From NCBI RefSeq assembly GCF_009935905.1, contig NZ_PREX01000011.1, positions 1 to 64,000 on the forward strand: a stretch of DNA of 64,000 nucleotides. The letters run 5' to 3'. The number at the start of each line of letters is the position of its first letter. The stretch's first letter is position 1. The DNA comes from Alkalibacterium sp. MB6 (lineage in GTDB: Bacteria; Bacillota; Bacilli; Lactobacillales; Carnobacteriaceae_A). Shown here one piece after another: positions 27,691-37,323 of the stretch. Below the pieces are notes generated by a model that was given only the letters and a program-made list of their open reading frames with translations, did no database searches and was not told where the DNA came from. Both the position numbers and the translations under genes were made by a program.

Positions 27691-28032
27691 CTAATTTTTT
27701 AATCCTGTAGTAATGGTGTTCAATTGGTGTTTAAGCAGGTCTCTGTCGATAAATCGAGCTTGACGTAACACTTCTTTCCCTTCAAGGAAAAGAAGAACAA
27801 CTGGAACAGTGAAGACGGTAAATTCACTAGCCACTGCTGGGACATGTTCATGATTGATTTGAATTGACTTAATAGCGTCGAACGAATCGATCATTGGCTT
27901 AATTTGTGGCAGTACGGCATGACAAACGGAACACGTCTCACCATAAATAAACATCAGTAGCAAGTTTTCTGCTTGTATCAACTGTTTTGCTTCTTCAAGT
28001 GATGTCACCTCGACAAAGCCTTCCATATTCAT
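27691..28032 (-). CDS. thioredoxin family protein
   Basis: 113-aa thioredoxin fold protein, cytoplasmic (no signal peptide). The redox motif is CSVC in YGETCSVCHAVLPQI (about residue 34), in place of the usual CGPC, and the cis-Pro follows in FTVFTVPVVLLFLEG. The SVC type is typical of YtpP-like thioredoxins in Firmicutes. The start is drawn at ATG 28032; another in-frame ATG at 28026 has a better spacing from AAAGG, and a GTG at 28035 lies within that site. Confidence 0.88.
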   Translation of the reverse strand: MNMEGFVEVTSLEEAKQLIQAENLLLMFIYGETCSVCHAVLPQIKPMIDSFDAIKSIQINHEHVPAVASEFTVFTVPVVLLFLEGKEVLRQARFIDRDLLKHQLNTITTGLKN

Positions 28033-28121
28033 CACCTTTCCTAGTTCATTCTTAATCTTAATTGAATAGTACCACGATAATGGTCAAAAATCAGTTATGA
28101 TACAAGGTATTTGAAAAAGAA

Positions 28122-28161
28122 GAAATGACCGAACGTCTCCTAACGTGAGCTCGGTCATTTC
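28122..28161 (-). terminator. terminator after the FtsX-like permease gene
   Basis: GAAATGACCGA (28161-28151 leftward) pairs with its complement (28132-28122); then TTCTTTTTC. Confidence 0.85.
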
Positions 28162-28170
28162 AAACATCCT

Positions 28171-31158
28171 TTAATCTTGTGTTTTAAGTGCTTCTACCAT
28201 ATCCACACGCTTTAATTTGAAATGCATGACAACCATGACTAGACTAGAGAACAAAAACATTAACAAGAACGAATAGAGATAACTCGTTGCATTAATATCT
28301 CTAGAGAAGCGGAGAATATCTACTTCTGCAGTCTGCAAAACAAAAAGATGCATGATAAATCCAAGTACGAAACCAATCAGTATGCCCATAATCGTAAGAA
28401 CAAAGTTTTCTCGATAAACATACATCGTGACTTCTCTATCGAAAAAGCCAAGCACTTTAATAGTAGATAATTCTCTTATACGTTCTGACACGTTAATATT
28501 CGTCAAATTGTATAAGACAACAAAGGCTAAGGAAGCAGCTGAAACAATTAAGACAACGGTGACGACATCTAAGCTGTCCATCGAATCTTGGAAGGCATCC
28601 TCTACAGAAGTCAAGAAAACAACGCCTTGCACAGCCGCTTGATCTGTCAATGTTGCTCCTAATTCATCATCATCAACTACAGCCGTGTCATACTGAAGGA
28701 ATCGTGAGTTTAATTCGACTTCTTCCCCCACGCTATTTTCATAGGCTTCTGGTGACAGATAAATATAGTGTTGGACATAATGCTCAACAATATCAGTGAG
28801 TTCTACTTCAAATTCAATGCCATCATTTGTTTCAACCTGGATCGTATCTCCAACGGAAACATCCAGTAAGTCAGCGAGCTTATCTGTTATTAAAGCACCT
28901 TCTGTAGGGAGTTCCAGGATGGTGTTTGAATCATCTACATCTCTAAATACAATAAAGTCTTCTACACCTGTTGTATCGGATGGAACCACTATATTAAGAT
29001 CTTGACTTCCATTTTCAGCAAATGCCTCTCCATTTTCCATTCGGACTCGGAGTTGATCTTCTAAGCCGTCTACATTAGCTAATGTATCTTCTAACTCATT
29101 CGTTTGAGCTTCTGATGCACTTGTGTTTTCTGAAACAATCGCATCGTACAAAAAGAGTTCTTCAAATTGAATACGTCCTAAATCTGATATGGAATCTGAT
29201 AAACCAAATCCCGTCAAAAGTAAGGCCGTACCGCCTGCTACTCCAAATAAAGTCATGAGCATACGACGTTTATAGCGGAATAGATTTCTAGACGCCACTT
29301 TTTGCGTGAAGGTGAATCGATTCCACAGAAATGGTATACGCTCCAAAACAATTCGTTTCCCTTTTTTTGGTGCCTTCGGTCTAAGCAAGGTCGCTGCATT
29401 GCTCCTTAAAGATAACCTGACGGATACTAAAGTAGATAAACCAGTAGCTAATAAGGCTCCTGCCATCGATATAATGGCATAAGACCAATAGAATTCAATA
29501 TCAGCACTTGGCAAGTTATACATCGAGCTGTAAGCATCTATAATAACATTAGGAAATAGCCAATACCCTAGGAACAGACCTAACACGCCTCCTGCAAAAG
29601 TCGCTATCATAGCGTAAACGAAGTACTTCATAGCAATAGCTACGTTCCCATAGCCTAGTGCTTTCATTGTACCAATTTGGTTACGGCCTTCATCAACCAT
29701 ACGCGTCATCGTCGTTAACGAGATGAGTGCGGCTAACAAGAAGAAAAAGACAGGGAAAATACGAGAAATATTATTGATTCGCTCAGCGTTATCTTGAAAT
29801 TCTGCATAGCCCGAGAAGTCATTACGATCTTCAATAAAGTATTCTGGTTCTTCTAAATCAGCTAGCTGTTCTTCAGCATCAGCCAATTCTTCTTCCGCTT
29901 CTCTAATCTCTTCTTCCGCTGTTTCACTCTCTTCTAAAAACTCCGCTTCACCCTCTTCTAGTTCAGCAGTAGCCTCTTCCAGTTCACTCAATCCTTCATT
30001 AATCTCTGCTTGTGCCGCTTGAATGTTGTTGGTCAATTCTACTTCAGCTGCTTGTATTTTTTCTAATCCAGCACTAACTTCTTGCTCTTGTGCATATAAT
30101 TGATTTAATAAAGCAGGATCTTGAACCGGTGCAGCTTCCAATTGTTCTCTAGTTGCATTAATCTCGGATAAGGCCTGGTTCAATTCATTACGCTGGTTTT
30201 CCAATTGGTTTCTAGCCTGAGATTCTTCATTATCTAGCTCAGCCTGAGCATCTTCCAATTCAGCGTAACCTTCTTCAATAGTTTGACGGGCTTCTGCCAG
30301 CTCATCCTGTGCATCAGCCAATTCTTGGCGGGCATCCTCTATTTCTTGATAACCGTCATTTATTTCCGTTTCAATTTCTTCATATAATTCATTATAGCGT
30401 TCTGCAGGTCGATAAGCCAAAGACTCCTCAATGTCAGCTACATAGTCATTAACGTAGGCCTCATAGTCATCTGAATACGCCTCATAGTCATGAGCTCCTG
30501 GGAAACGTACAAATGCATCTGTTAAGATGTCCATGTCAAAGTCATCTTCTAAAATGACTGATAACCCATTTAAGGTCCCTGTTCCAACTTGGGTATTCCC
30601 TCTTTCAGATCGTTCAATATACTTCGGATGATTAAAAAATCCAACGACTTCAAATGATGTTTCAGTAAAGTTTTCATTAAAGTCATCCAACGTTTCGACA
30701 TCAATCTCAATCGTATCTCCTATAGTATACTCATCTAAATAACTTGAGGTATGATCTAAAGCTATTTCTCCGCTGGATTCCGGTAATCTACCTTCTACTA
30801 TAACTAATTCATTCATTGATTCTGATTCACCCGGTGAATAACTAAATACACGAGAAGATAAACCCGTCTCAGTAAATACTACATCAGACCGGTAATGATA
30901 CTGGGTTTCAGCTCCTTCTACGGAATCTAAAATGGCGACATCTTCATCATCTAGACCCATTGTTGAAAAAATATGAGCATCAGCTAATTGTTGGTCAGCA
31001 TAATAATTATCAGCAGTGTTTACCATAACGGGGCCAGTGGCGCTAAGGCCAGCAAAAAATGCAACCCCTAATAAAATAATGGCAAAAATGGAAAGAAAGC
31101 GGGTTTTCGTCCGCCATATCTCTCTTAACGTATCTTTTCTTAATGCTTTATATCTCAC
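28171..31158 (-). CDS. FtsX-like ABC transporter permease with long extracellular coiled coil
   Basis: 995-aa membrane protein. N-terminal helix (about 20-40), a long extracellular part (40-480), then three helices (about 500-610), a second extracellular domain (about 680-860) and three C-terminal helices. Within the first extracellular part, residues about 265-460 are a Glu/Ala-rich heptad region full of repeats such as ELADAQDELAEARQ: a long coiled coil. This is the YtrF/MacB-like type VII exporter layout used for envelope stress or antimicrobial peptide handling. Start GTG after AGGTGAT. Translated 32 bases after the ATPase gene. The substrate is unknown. Confidence 0.88.
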   Translation of the reverse strand: MRYKALRKDTLREIWRTKTRFLSIFAIILLGVAFFAGLSATGPVMVNTADNYYADQQLADAHIFSTMGLDDEDVAILDSVEGAETQYHYRSDVVFTETGLSSRVFSYSPGESESMNELVIVEGRLPESSGEIALDHTSSYLDEYTIGDTIEIDVETLDDFNENFTETSFEVVGFFNHPKYIERSERGNTQVGTGTLNGLSVILEDDFDMDILTDAFVRFPGAHDYEAYSDDYEAYVNDYVADIEESLAYRPAERYNELYEEIETEINDGYQEIEDARQELADAQDELAEARQTIEEGYAELEDAQAELDNEESQARNQLENQRNELNQALSEINATREQLEAAPVQDPALLNQLYAQEQEVSAGLEKIQAAEVELTNNIQAAQAEINEGLSELEEATAELEEGEAEFLEESETAEEEIREAEEELADAEEQLADLEEPEYFIEDRNDFSGYAEFQDNAERINNISRIFPVFFFLLAALISLTTMTRMVDEGRNQIGTMKALGYGNVAIAMKYFVYAMIATFAGGVLGLFLGYWLFPNVIIDAYSSMYNLPSADIEFYWSYAIISMAGALLATGLSTLVSVRLSLRSNAATLLRPKAPKKGKRIVLERIPFLWNRFTFTQKVASRNLFRYKRRMLMTLFGVAGGTALLLTGFGLSDSISDLGRIQFEELFLYDAIVSENTSASEAQTNELEDTLANVDGLEDQLRVRMENGEAFAENGSQDLNIVVPSDTTGVEDFIVFRDVDDSNTILELPTEGALITDKLADLLDVSVGDTIQVETNDGIEFEVELTDIVEHYVQHYIYLSPEAYENSVGEEVELNSRFLQYDTAVVDDDELGATLTDQAAVQGVVFLTSVEDAFQDSMDSLDVVTVVLIVSAASLAFVVLYNLTNINVSERIRELSTIKVLGFFDREVTMYVYRENFVLTIMGILIGFVLGFIMHLFVLQTAEVDILRFSRDINATSYLYSFLLMFLFSSLVMVVMHFKLKRVDMVEALKTQD

Positions 31159-31190
31159 TCGATCACCTATTCTACTCTCATTTCAACAGC

Positions 31191-31895
31191 TTACCACTCA
31201 ATGCTTTCTACTGGTTTTGGATTAGTGTTAATACTCACTTCTCTAACCTTGGCATTATTAATATCAATAACTCGGTTTGCCATTGGTGCAATGGCTCGGT
31301 TATGCGTAATCACAACAACGGTTGCTCCGTAATCTTCTTTAGCTTTGCTTAGTAAGCTTAATACTTTTTTCCCCGTTTCATAATCCAACGCCCCTGTGGG
31401 TTCGTCGCACAATAATAACTTAGGCTGCTTAGCCAAGGCTCTGGCAATAGAAACTCTTTGCTGTTCTCCTCCAGATAATTGGGCTGGGAAATTATCCATA
31501 CGGTGTTCTAACCCTACGCTTTTCAATACTTCTTCAGCGTCTAATGCGTTGGGAGAAATCTCAGCTGCTAACTCAACGTTTTCCTTAGCAGTTAAATTAG
31601 GTATCAAGTTATAATTTTGGAAAATAAACCCGACGTCTTTTCGACGGTACTCAGTCAGTTGTTTATCATTAAACCCGACTATATTTGTCCCATCAATAAT
31701 CACTTCACCTTCATCCGCTGCATCCATACCACCCAATATATTTAAGAGCGTTGTTTTGCCTGCTCCACTCGGTCCAACAATAACGGCAAACTCTTTTTCT
31801 TCAATATCAAAAGTGATTCCATTATTCGCCACTACCTCTGTCTCTCCAGATTTAAATCGTTTAAATTCGTCTTTTACTGATATATACGCTGTCAT
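31191..31895 (-). CDS. ABC transporter ATP-binding protein (FtsX partner)
   Basis: 234-aa MacB/LolD-type ATPase. Seen: Walker [14 protein letters not shown] loop [18 protein letters not shown], signature [19 protein letters not shown], Walker [13 protein letters not shown] and the switch His in [14 protein letters not shown] 31895 is chosen because AAAGGA is 9 bases upstream; ATG 31913 overlaps that site. It powers the adjacent permease. No sensor kinase is adjacent, unlike Bce-type systems. Confidence 0.92.
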   Translation of the reverse strand: MTAYISVKDEFKRFKSGETEVVANNGITFDIEEKEFAVIVGPSGAGKTTLLNILGGMDAADEGEVIIDGTNIVGFNDKQLTEYRRKDVGFIFQNYNLIPNLTAKENVELAAEISPNALDAEEVLKSVGLEHRMDNFPAQLSGGEQQRVSIARALAKQPKLLLCDEPTGALDYETGKKVLSLLSKAKEDYGATVVVITHNRAIAPMANRVIDINNAKVREVSINTNPKPVESIEW

Positions 31896-32017
31896 AGTCA
31901 CCGATCCTTTCATTACTTAACTTTATTATTTTAGCATAATTAATTGTTCATTCTAGATTAGTCTGTTCATTAGTATACATTATTCATTGTTTCTTCATAT
32001 ATACAGCTATACTAACG

Positions 32018-32083
32018 CAAAAAACCGTCAAGGCACATGAGCAAGTCAGGTATTACCTAACCCATTGCTCATATGATGACGGC
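32018..32083 (-). terminator. terminator after the rRNA methyltransferase gene
   Basis: Nested stems read leftward: CCGTCA with TGACGG, ATGAGCAA with TTGCTCAT and an inner AGGTAATACCT; then TTTTTTGCG. Confidence 0.85.
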
Positions 32084-32111
32084 TCCCATTCAATTTGATG
32101 CGCTCATTTTT

Positions 32112-33290
32112 TTAAGATGTGCGTTTCAAAGCAAATACCTTTAAATAATTTGACTCTGGATACTCTTGACTCGTTTTGTAATCTTCTGGCAAGCCAAATT
32201 CATCCACCAAATAGGCATCCACTTGACTTTCATCAAATGCCTGACTAACCATATCGTAAAATTCATCTCGGCTAATCTTCCAAGAGTTGGTCGAAGTAAT
32301 AATCATACCATTTGGAGCCAAAACTTTAATTGCATCTTTAACTAATTCGCTATAATCTTCTTCTACGCTAAATGTACGCTTTTTAGTCCGTGCAAAGGTT
32401 GGCGGATCAAGAATAATTAAGTCAAATTGCAACTTATGTTTGATAGCATAATCCAAATAACTGAAGACATCCATTACACGAATTTCATGGTCATCTGGGT
32501 TTAAGCCGTTAATTTCAAACTGTTCTCTTGTGCGTTCCTTGCTACGATTAGCTGCATCCACGTTAACCGTTTTAACTGCTCCTGCCATTGACGCTGCCAC
32601 AGAGAAAGCCCCCGTGTAACTGAAAGTGTTTAGAACCGTTTTACCCATTCCCCACTCTTCCATTATCTTCCCTCTCACATTTCTTTGATCAAGGAATATT
32701 CCAGTCATCCATCCTTCATTCAAGTAAACAGCATAGCGAATGCCATTTTCTAAAATGATGAGGGCTTCATCGTGCTTTGTTCCTTCAACAAATCTTGTTT
32801 GGAAAGAAGCTTTAGGGTAATTCAATTTTTCATAAATTCCTTTAAAGTCAGGCACAGCTACTTTAAATGCTTTCATAATCGTTTCTTTATGAGCATATAA
32901 ACCTTTATTGTACCAAGAAAAGACATAGTACCCATCATAATAATCGATAGTCAACCCGCCAAGGCCGTCCCCATCACCATTTAAGAAACGAAAGGCTGTC
33001 GTTGTATCATCTGAGTAAAACGTTGCCCGTTTCGTGCGAGCAATTCTAAATAAACGATCAAAGAATCTTGCGTCAATCTGTTCATCTTCTTCTCGAGATA
33101 AAACCCATCCAGCTGCTCTCTTCTCTGCACCTAGGTAACCTATCGCTACAAACCGTTGATTAGAGTCAACCATTCTAACCAATTCGCCTTCTTTTTCATT
33201 TATCTTCTTCTTAAAGTCAAAGTCTTCAATAACAGGGTAACCATCTCTTATCCGATTCGCTGCTAAGCTTTTTATTTCTAATGTAATCAT
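32112..33290 (-). CDS. class I SAM-dependent rRNA methyltransferase (RlmI-like)
   Basis: 392-aa enzyme with an N-terminal PUA RNA-binding domain (about residues 1-80), an EEHEL-type middle region, and a Rossmann methyltransferase domain: VLNTFSYTGAFSVAASMAG (SAM binding), DAANRSKERTREQFEING, and LIILDPPTFARTKKRTFSVEEDY with the DPP motif. RlmI of E. coli makes 5-methylcytosine in 23S rRNA; this is the common Firmicutes homologue, and the exact target base is not established. ATG 7 bases after AGAGG. Transcribed alone with its own terminator. Confidence 0.9.
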   Translation of the reverse strand: MITLEIKSLAANRIRDGYPVIEDFDFKKKINEKEGELVRMVDSNQRFVAIGYLGAEKRAAGWVLSREEDEQIDARFFDRLFRIARTKRATFYSDDTTTAFRFLNGDGDGLGGLTIDYYDGYYVFSWYNKGLYAHKETIMKAFKVAVPDFKGIYEKLNYPKASFQTRFVEGTKHDEALIILENGIRYAVYLNEGWMTGIFLDQRNVRGKIMEEWGMGKTVLNTFSYTGAFSVAASMAGAVKTVNVDAANRSKERTREQFEINGLNPDDHEIRVMDVFSYLDYAIKHKLQFDLIILDPPTFARTKKRTFSVEEDYSELVKDAIKVLAPNGMIITSTNSWKISRDEFYDMVSQAFDESQVDAYLVDEFGLPEDYKTSQEYPESNYLKVFALKRTS

Positions 33291-33397
33291 TTATTTCCCT
33301 CTTTCCTTTCCGTCATTAAAACGGATATCCTTCTTATTATTATAACACACTGCTTATTCAGGTTATATGCTTACAGTCAAGATTGCTCTCTCAAACT

Positions 33398-33432
33398 AAA
33401 AAGCAGGATAGGCTCATAAGCCTTCCTGCTTT
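33398..33432 (-). terminator. terminator after the LtaS-like gene
   Basis: AAAGCAGGA (33432-33424 leftward) pairs with TCCTGCTTT (33408-33400) around an AGGCT/AGCCT inner stem; then TTTTTAGTTT. Confidence 0.87.
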
Positions 33433-33462
33433 AAGGTGTCTTTATTCTATCTTTTGATTAGC

Positions 33463-35670
33463 TTACTCTATTCGTTCGATTCCTTTTGGTGTTTCCGTAT
33501 GATTCGGATGACCCATTTCTTCTTCGTCCATATCGGTGTTCATCATTTCAGGTGCGTCTGTTTCATAAAGTTCAATTGTAGATACTCCACCATTTTTCTC
33601 TATCAGACTCGTTTCTCGTCTGTTATCCCGTTTCAAAATTTGCAATTGATCTCGGTAAAGATAATCAATTGGTTCTGTAACAGTCAGCGATTCTGGAGTG
33701 TAAAACCTTAATAAGTCCATTTGCATGATTTCATCCGAGTAAGACATGGCTTGTCTCGCTCTATCCCGTTGCTTATACAATGCATTTAACTCAACAGGTG
33801 ACAAATCTTCGTGAATTTCGTTACCGGTTTTGGTATCATAAACACTTTGCTCGATAAAGGTATAATCCTTATTAATGACCCGCCCGTTTCTTAAAGTAAC
33901 TGTGCCATCATGTTCTTCTGACAGTAAGTCTTGTCCCATAAATAGGTATTGATCTGTTTCGAGTCCCAATAAATGCATCATTGTTGGCAATATATCGACT
34001 TGCCCACTGAACGTGTCAAAAACTTGACCATTTGTCTCCCCAGGGATGTGAATAATTAAAGGCACTCGTTGCATGTGTGTATTTTCATAATTTCCCCATT
34101 CTTCTGGGTCTTGGCCCAACAAAGGAGCGACATGAGGGTTTCTCATATTCGAAATACCGAAATGATCACCGTATAAGACAATCATCGAATTGTCGTACAA
34201 GCCGGATGCTTTCAAGTAATTAAAAAATTCTTCAATTGCCTGATCTGCATAGTTTGCTGTCACAAAAAAATTATTTATCGTCTCGTCATCCGTTTGGGCT
34301 TTCGGGAACCCTTCATTTGCTTCATCAATTGGATAAGGGAAATGGTGTGTAACGGTAATGAATTTAGAATAAAAAGGTTGCGGGAGTTGTTCCATGTATT
34401 CGACAGAGTCATGGAAGAACAACTTGTCCTTCAATCCATATTCCATCGCTCGATCTTCTGATAAATCATAAAATTCTGAGTCAAAGAAATAATCATAGCC
34501 AAACCGTCCATACGTATCGGTTCGGTTCCAAAATGAACCCACATTCCCATGAAAAGCGGCTGTTGTATAGCCGGCTGATTTCAATATATTTGGCGTAGCA
34601 TGGAAGGTGTTGGATGAGCCCAATGTTTGAAAAGCACTTCCTTGCGGCAACCCATATAATGACAATTCAGCGAGTACTTCGGCATCAGCTGATTTCCCTT
34701 GTCCCGTTTGATGGAAGAAATTTTCATAACTATAAGATGCCTCGCTGTGGAACAGGCTATTCACAAAAGGCATGACTTCATGCTTTCTTCCGTACTCGTC
34801 TTCCAATTCAAAATCAATCAGGAACTGCTGTATACTTTCCATTGAAATCATAATAACGTTGCGATCTTCTGCTATACCAAAATACTCTGCATTTGGTGCG
34901 GCATGATTTTGCTTGGCATAAGTTACAGCTTTACTTAAATGCGATTCATCGGCATTGGCTCTAATAGAATTTGTTTGAATCGTATGAACCACATCATATC
35001 CGGTAAAAAAATTGATACCCAGGTATTTAACGATGAAATTTCTGTCAAATGTTCTGGTTAGTAGTTGCGGTCGATCAATTTCGGCTAACAACAAATTCCC
35101 TATAAATAATAATACTCCAAACTTAGTAATCATAAAGGCTTTTCCTTTATGCGTCTTATTAGTTGTTAAAAATTTAAATCTGCTGTTGGTTTTAGTTGAC
35201 ACGTTAGCTGCTTCTTCAACGTCCGTAGTGGAACTAGGTGCTTTTTTAATTAAAAAGAAAAGCAATAAGACATCCACCCAGTAGAGTAAATCCCATGATC
35301 TAATCATGGCAATAGTAGATGTTAACATTGCTCCAGAGACATTATTGGAACCCATCATAATATTCATTGTTAAAAAGTCCGTAAATTCTCGGTAGTATAA
35401 GATATTACTATAAAGAAGGAAGGATAAAGCTAGTTGAATTATTAAAAGACTATAGTGTGATACCTTCTTTCTCTTGAAATATAAAGAGATTGAGAAAAAG
35501 ATGATGATAAAAGGTAATGGATTGATAAATAATAAGATATGCTGAAACAGTCCAGTTACACCTAAATTAAATTCAACCAGATAAGCCGCATAGGTTTTTA
35601 ACCAAAAGAGGATTACCGCTATAAAGAAGTAGTTATTTTTTTTATTTAATTTTGAGATTATTCTCGACAT
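33463..35670 (-). CDS. LTA synthase family protein (sulfatase-type phosphoglycerol transferase)
   Basis: 735-aa polytopic enzyme of the lipoteichoic acid synthase family: five hydrophobic segments in residues 1-200, then an extracellular sulfatase-like domain. Active-site landmarks are MISMESIQQF (metal-ligand Glu), QTGQGKSADAE, FWNRTDTYGRFG and YGDHFGIS. In LtaS of Staphylococcus the nucleophile is the Thr of GQGKT; here the codon TCA gives Ser. A C-terminal acidic tail follows (about residues 680-735). Start ATG 35670 lies 7 bases after AGGAGG. It could be the main LTA synthase, a primase (LtaP-like) or another phosphoglycerol transferase. Confidence 0.9.
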   Translation of the reverse strand: MSRIISKLNKKNNYFFIAVILFWLKTYAAYLVEFNLGVTGLFQHILLFINPLPFIIIFFSISLYFKRKKVSHYSLLIIQLALSFLLYSNILYYREFTDFLTMNIMMGSNNVSGAMLTSTIAMIRSWDLLYWVDVLLLFFLIKKAPSSTTDVEEAANVSTKTNSRFKFLTTNKTHKGKAFMITKFGVLLFIGNLLLAEIDRPQLLTRTFDRNFIVKYLGINFFTGYDVVHTIQTNSIRANADESHLSKAVTYAKQNHAAPNAEYFGIAEDRNVIMISMESIQQFLIDFELEDEYGRKHEVMPFVNSLFHSEASYSYENFFHQTGQGKSADAEVLAELSLYGLPQGSAFQTLGSSNTFHATPNILKSAGYTTAAFHGNVGSFWNRTDTYGRFGYDYFFDSEFYDLSEDRAMEYGLKDKLFFHDSVEYMEQLPQPFYSKFITVTHHFPYPIDEANEGFPKAQTDDETINNFFVTANYADQAIEEFFNYLKASGLYDNSMIVLYGDHFGISNMRNPHVAPLLGQDPEEWGNYENTHMQRVPLIIHIPGETNGQVFDTFSGQVDILPTMMHLLGLETDQYLFMGQDLLSEEHDGTVTLRNGRVINKDYTFIEQSVYDTKTGNEIHEDLSPVELNALYKQRDRARQAMSYSDEIMQMDLLRFYTPESLTVTEPIDYLYRDQLQILKRDNRRETSLIEKNGGVSTIELYETDAPEMMNTDMDEEEMGHPNHTETPKGIERIE

Positions 35671-35830
35671 TCTCATGCCTCCTAATTTTATTGCATTTGT
35701 GCGCATCACTATTTGAGAAGAAATAAAACACTTGCCTCGACTATTCTAATTGATATTTACTAAAAGCACAACTGCTACTATTCTATTTAGAAAACCTATT
35801 ATAGTTCTTTTATATTAATATTTCCATAAG

Positions 35831-35874
35831 AAAAACCTGCTATTGTCACTAAAGCGTGAACAATGTAGGTTTTT
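35831..35874 (-). terminator. terminator after the two-component system
   Basis: AAAAACCT at 35831 pairs with AGGTTTTT at 35867-35874; partly paired ATTGT/ACAAT inside. Confidence 0.78.
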
Positions 35875-35883
35875 ACAGTTCAA

Positions 35884-37323
35884 TTATTCGGATACTTTAA
35901 AAGGAAAGTCAAGGTGAAAGCTGGTTCCTTTGTTGGGTTCACTGTCTACGTCTATGGTTGCTTGATGCATTTCTATTAGCTGCTGAACAATAGCCAAGCC
36001 TAAACCTGACTCACCATATTTCGTATTCACTCTAGAAGTATCTGCCTTATAATATCGATCCCATATAAATCGGAGCTCATCTTCCGTCATACCGATTCCC
36101 GTATCGATTACACTCAACCGAGTCCCCGTATGTGTTCGTTGCCCTCTTATAATAATTTCGCCATCTGTTGTAAACTGCATGGCATTCTTAATCAAGTTGA
36201 CAAGAATTTGTTTGAGTCTATCATAGTCCGCATAGACGCTTAGGTCATCTGCTGCTTCAAATGTCATCGTGTTAGTGGAGTCTTCTACCATTTCTTTCAA
36301 TTGTTCTTTAATTTCCTCAAATATTTCTGTTACCGGTATGTTATTTTTATTTAGTATAATCCGGTTCGATCGGATATTTTCATAATCCATATTTTCATTG
36401 ACTAAACGTATCAAACGCCGAGTCTCTTTTCGCATCAACTGAATGCTTCTCAACTTCTGTTCTTCTGGTATCACATTGTATTCGAGACCTTCCAAAAGAC
36501 CGTTGACCGTTGTTAAGGGTGTGCGCATTTCGTGAGCTGCATCTTGCATAAAGGTCTTTCTTCTTTCTTCTTGGCGGGCTACTTCTTCACTAGTCTCTTT
36601 TAACGCATTAACCATGCGATTAAAGTCTTTTGATAGGTAGTCAATTTCGTCTCGTCCTTTATGCTCCAGCTGTATAGTGTACTCTCCTTCAGCCACTTGG
36701 TGGGCAGCTTTACGCAACCGATTCACTCGTTTAACTTGATAATGAGCGAATATGATACTCATGATAATGGCTACAGCTGTAGAAAGAACAAATGCATCAA
36801 AAACATTCCCATGTAATTCACTCATTTGTCGATCCACTTGACTAATGGGAGCACTAACCGTAATAAACCCTGCGAAATCTTCCGTTGACTGTCTAAAGTA
36901 AGGCATATAGATGAAGGCTGTTTCACTCGGATTTCCAAGCATGTCTTCTTGTTCCGTTGTTAAAGCTAAACGCTCTCCATTCTCCAATTGCTGAAACTCT
37001 TCAGGAACTACTCTAGCTTCAAGATGCGGCGGCAGTTCCGGGTAAATCAGTCTACCCTCTTCTTCAAACACATAAAACGACACACCTTGTTTACCGAGTA
37101 CTTCATGGATAGTATCCAATTCTTCCGAATCTAAATTTTGTTCAACTATAGATTCGGCATAGCCAAATAGACGTCTTTCTATTTCTCCAAATGCTGTATG
37201 TCTTCCAAAATGAACCAAATATACGACGGTAATCGTCATTAATATGATAATAACTGCTAAAAAGCCTAGCAGTTGCTGGAAGAAATACGGTAATTTCATT
37301 TTAGTCCAGTTTTCCGGTATCAT
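35884..37323 (-). CDS. sensor histidine kinase
   Basis: 479-aa membrane kinase: helix at about residues 12-32, extracellular sensor domain of about 140 residues, second helix near 175-195, HAMP (VKRVNRLRKAAHQVAEGEY), HisKA with the phosphoacceptor His in DAAHEMRTPLTTVNGL (about residue 265), and HATPase with LVNLIKNAMQF, DTGIGMTEDEL and GESGLGLAIV. The GLGL box and N box are intact. It overlaps the response regulator gene by 23 bases (its ATG at 37323 lies inside that gene), so the pair is translated together. The signal is unknown; neighbourhood with an LtaS-like gene hints at the envelope. Confidence 0.92.
   Translation of the reverse strand: MIPENWTKMKLPYFFQQLLGFLAVIIILMTITVVYLVHFGRHTAFGEIERRLFGYAESIVEQNLDSEELDTIHEVLGKQGVSFYVFEEEGRLIYPELPPHLEARVVPEEFQQLENGERLALTTEQEDMLGNPSETAFIYMPYFRQSTEDFAGFITVSAPISQVDRQMSELHGNVFDAFVLSTAVAIIMSIIFAHYQVKRVNRLRKAAHQVAEGEYTIQLEHKGRDEIDYLSKDFNRMVNALKETSEEVARQEERRKTFMQDAAHEMRTPLTTVNGLLEGLEYNVIPEEQKLRSIQLMRKETRRLIRLVNENMDYENIRSNRIILNKNNIPVTEIFEEIKEQLKEMVEDSTNTMTFEAADDLSVYADYDRLKQILVNLIKNAMQFTTDGEIIIRGQRTHTGTRLSVIDTGIGMTEDELRFIWDRYYKADTSRVNTKYGESGLGLAIVQQLIEMHQATIDVDSEPNKGTSFHLDFPFKVSE

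Noticed and set aside
28171-31895. BceAB-type bacitracin sensor-exporter
   Set aside because: The permease lacks the ten-helix Bce layout and no BceS-like kinase or regulator is adjacent.
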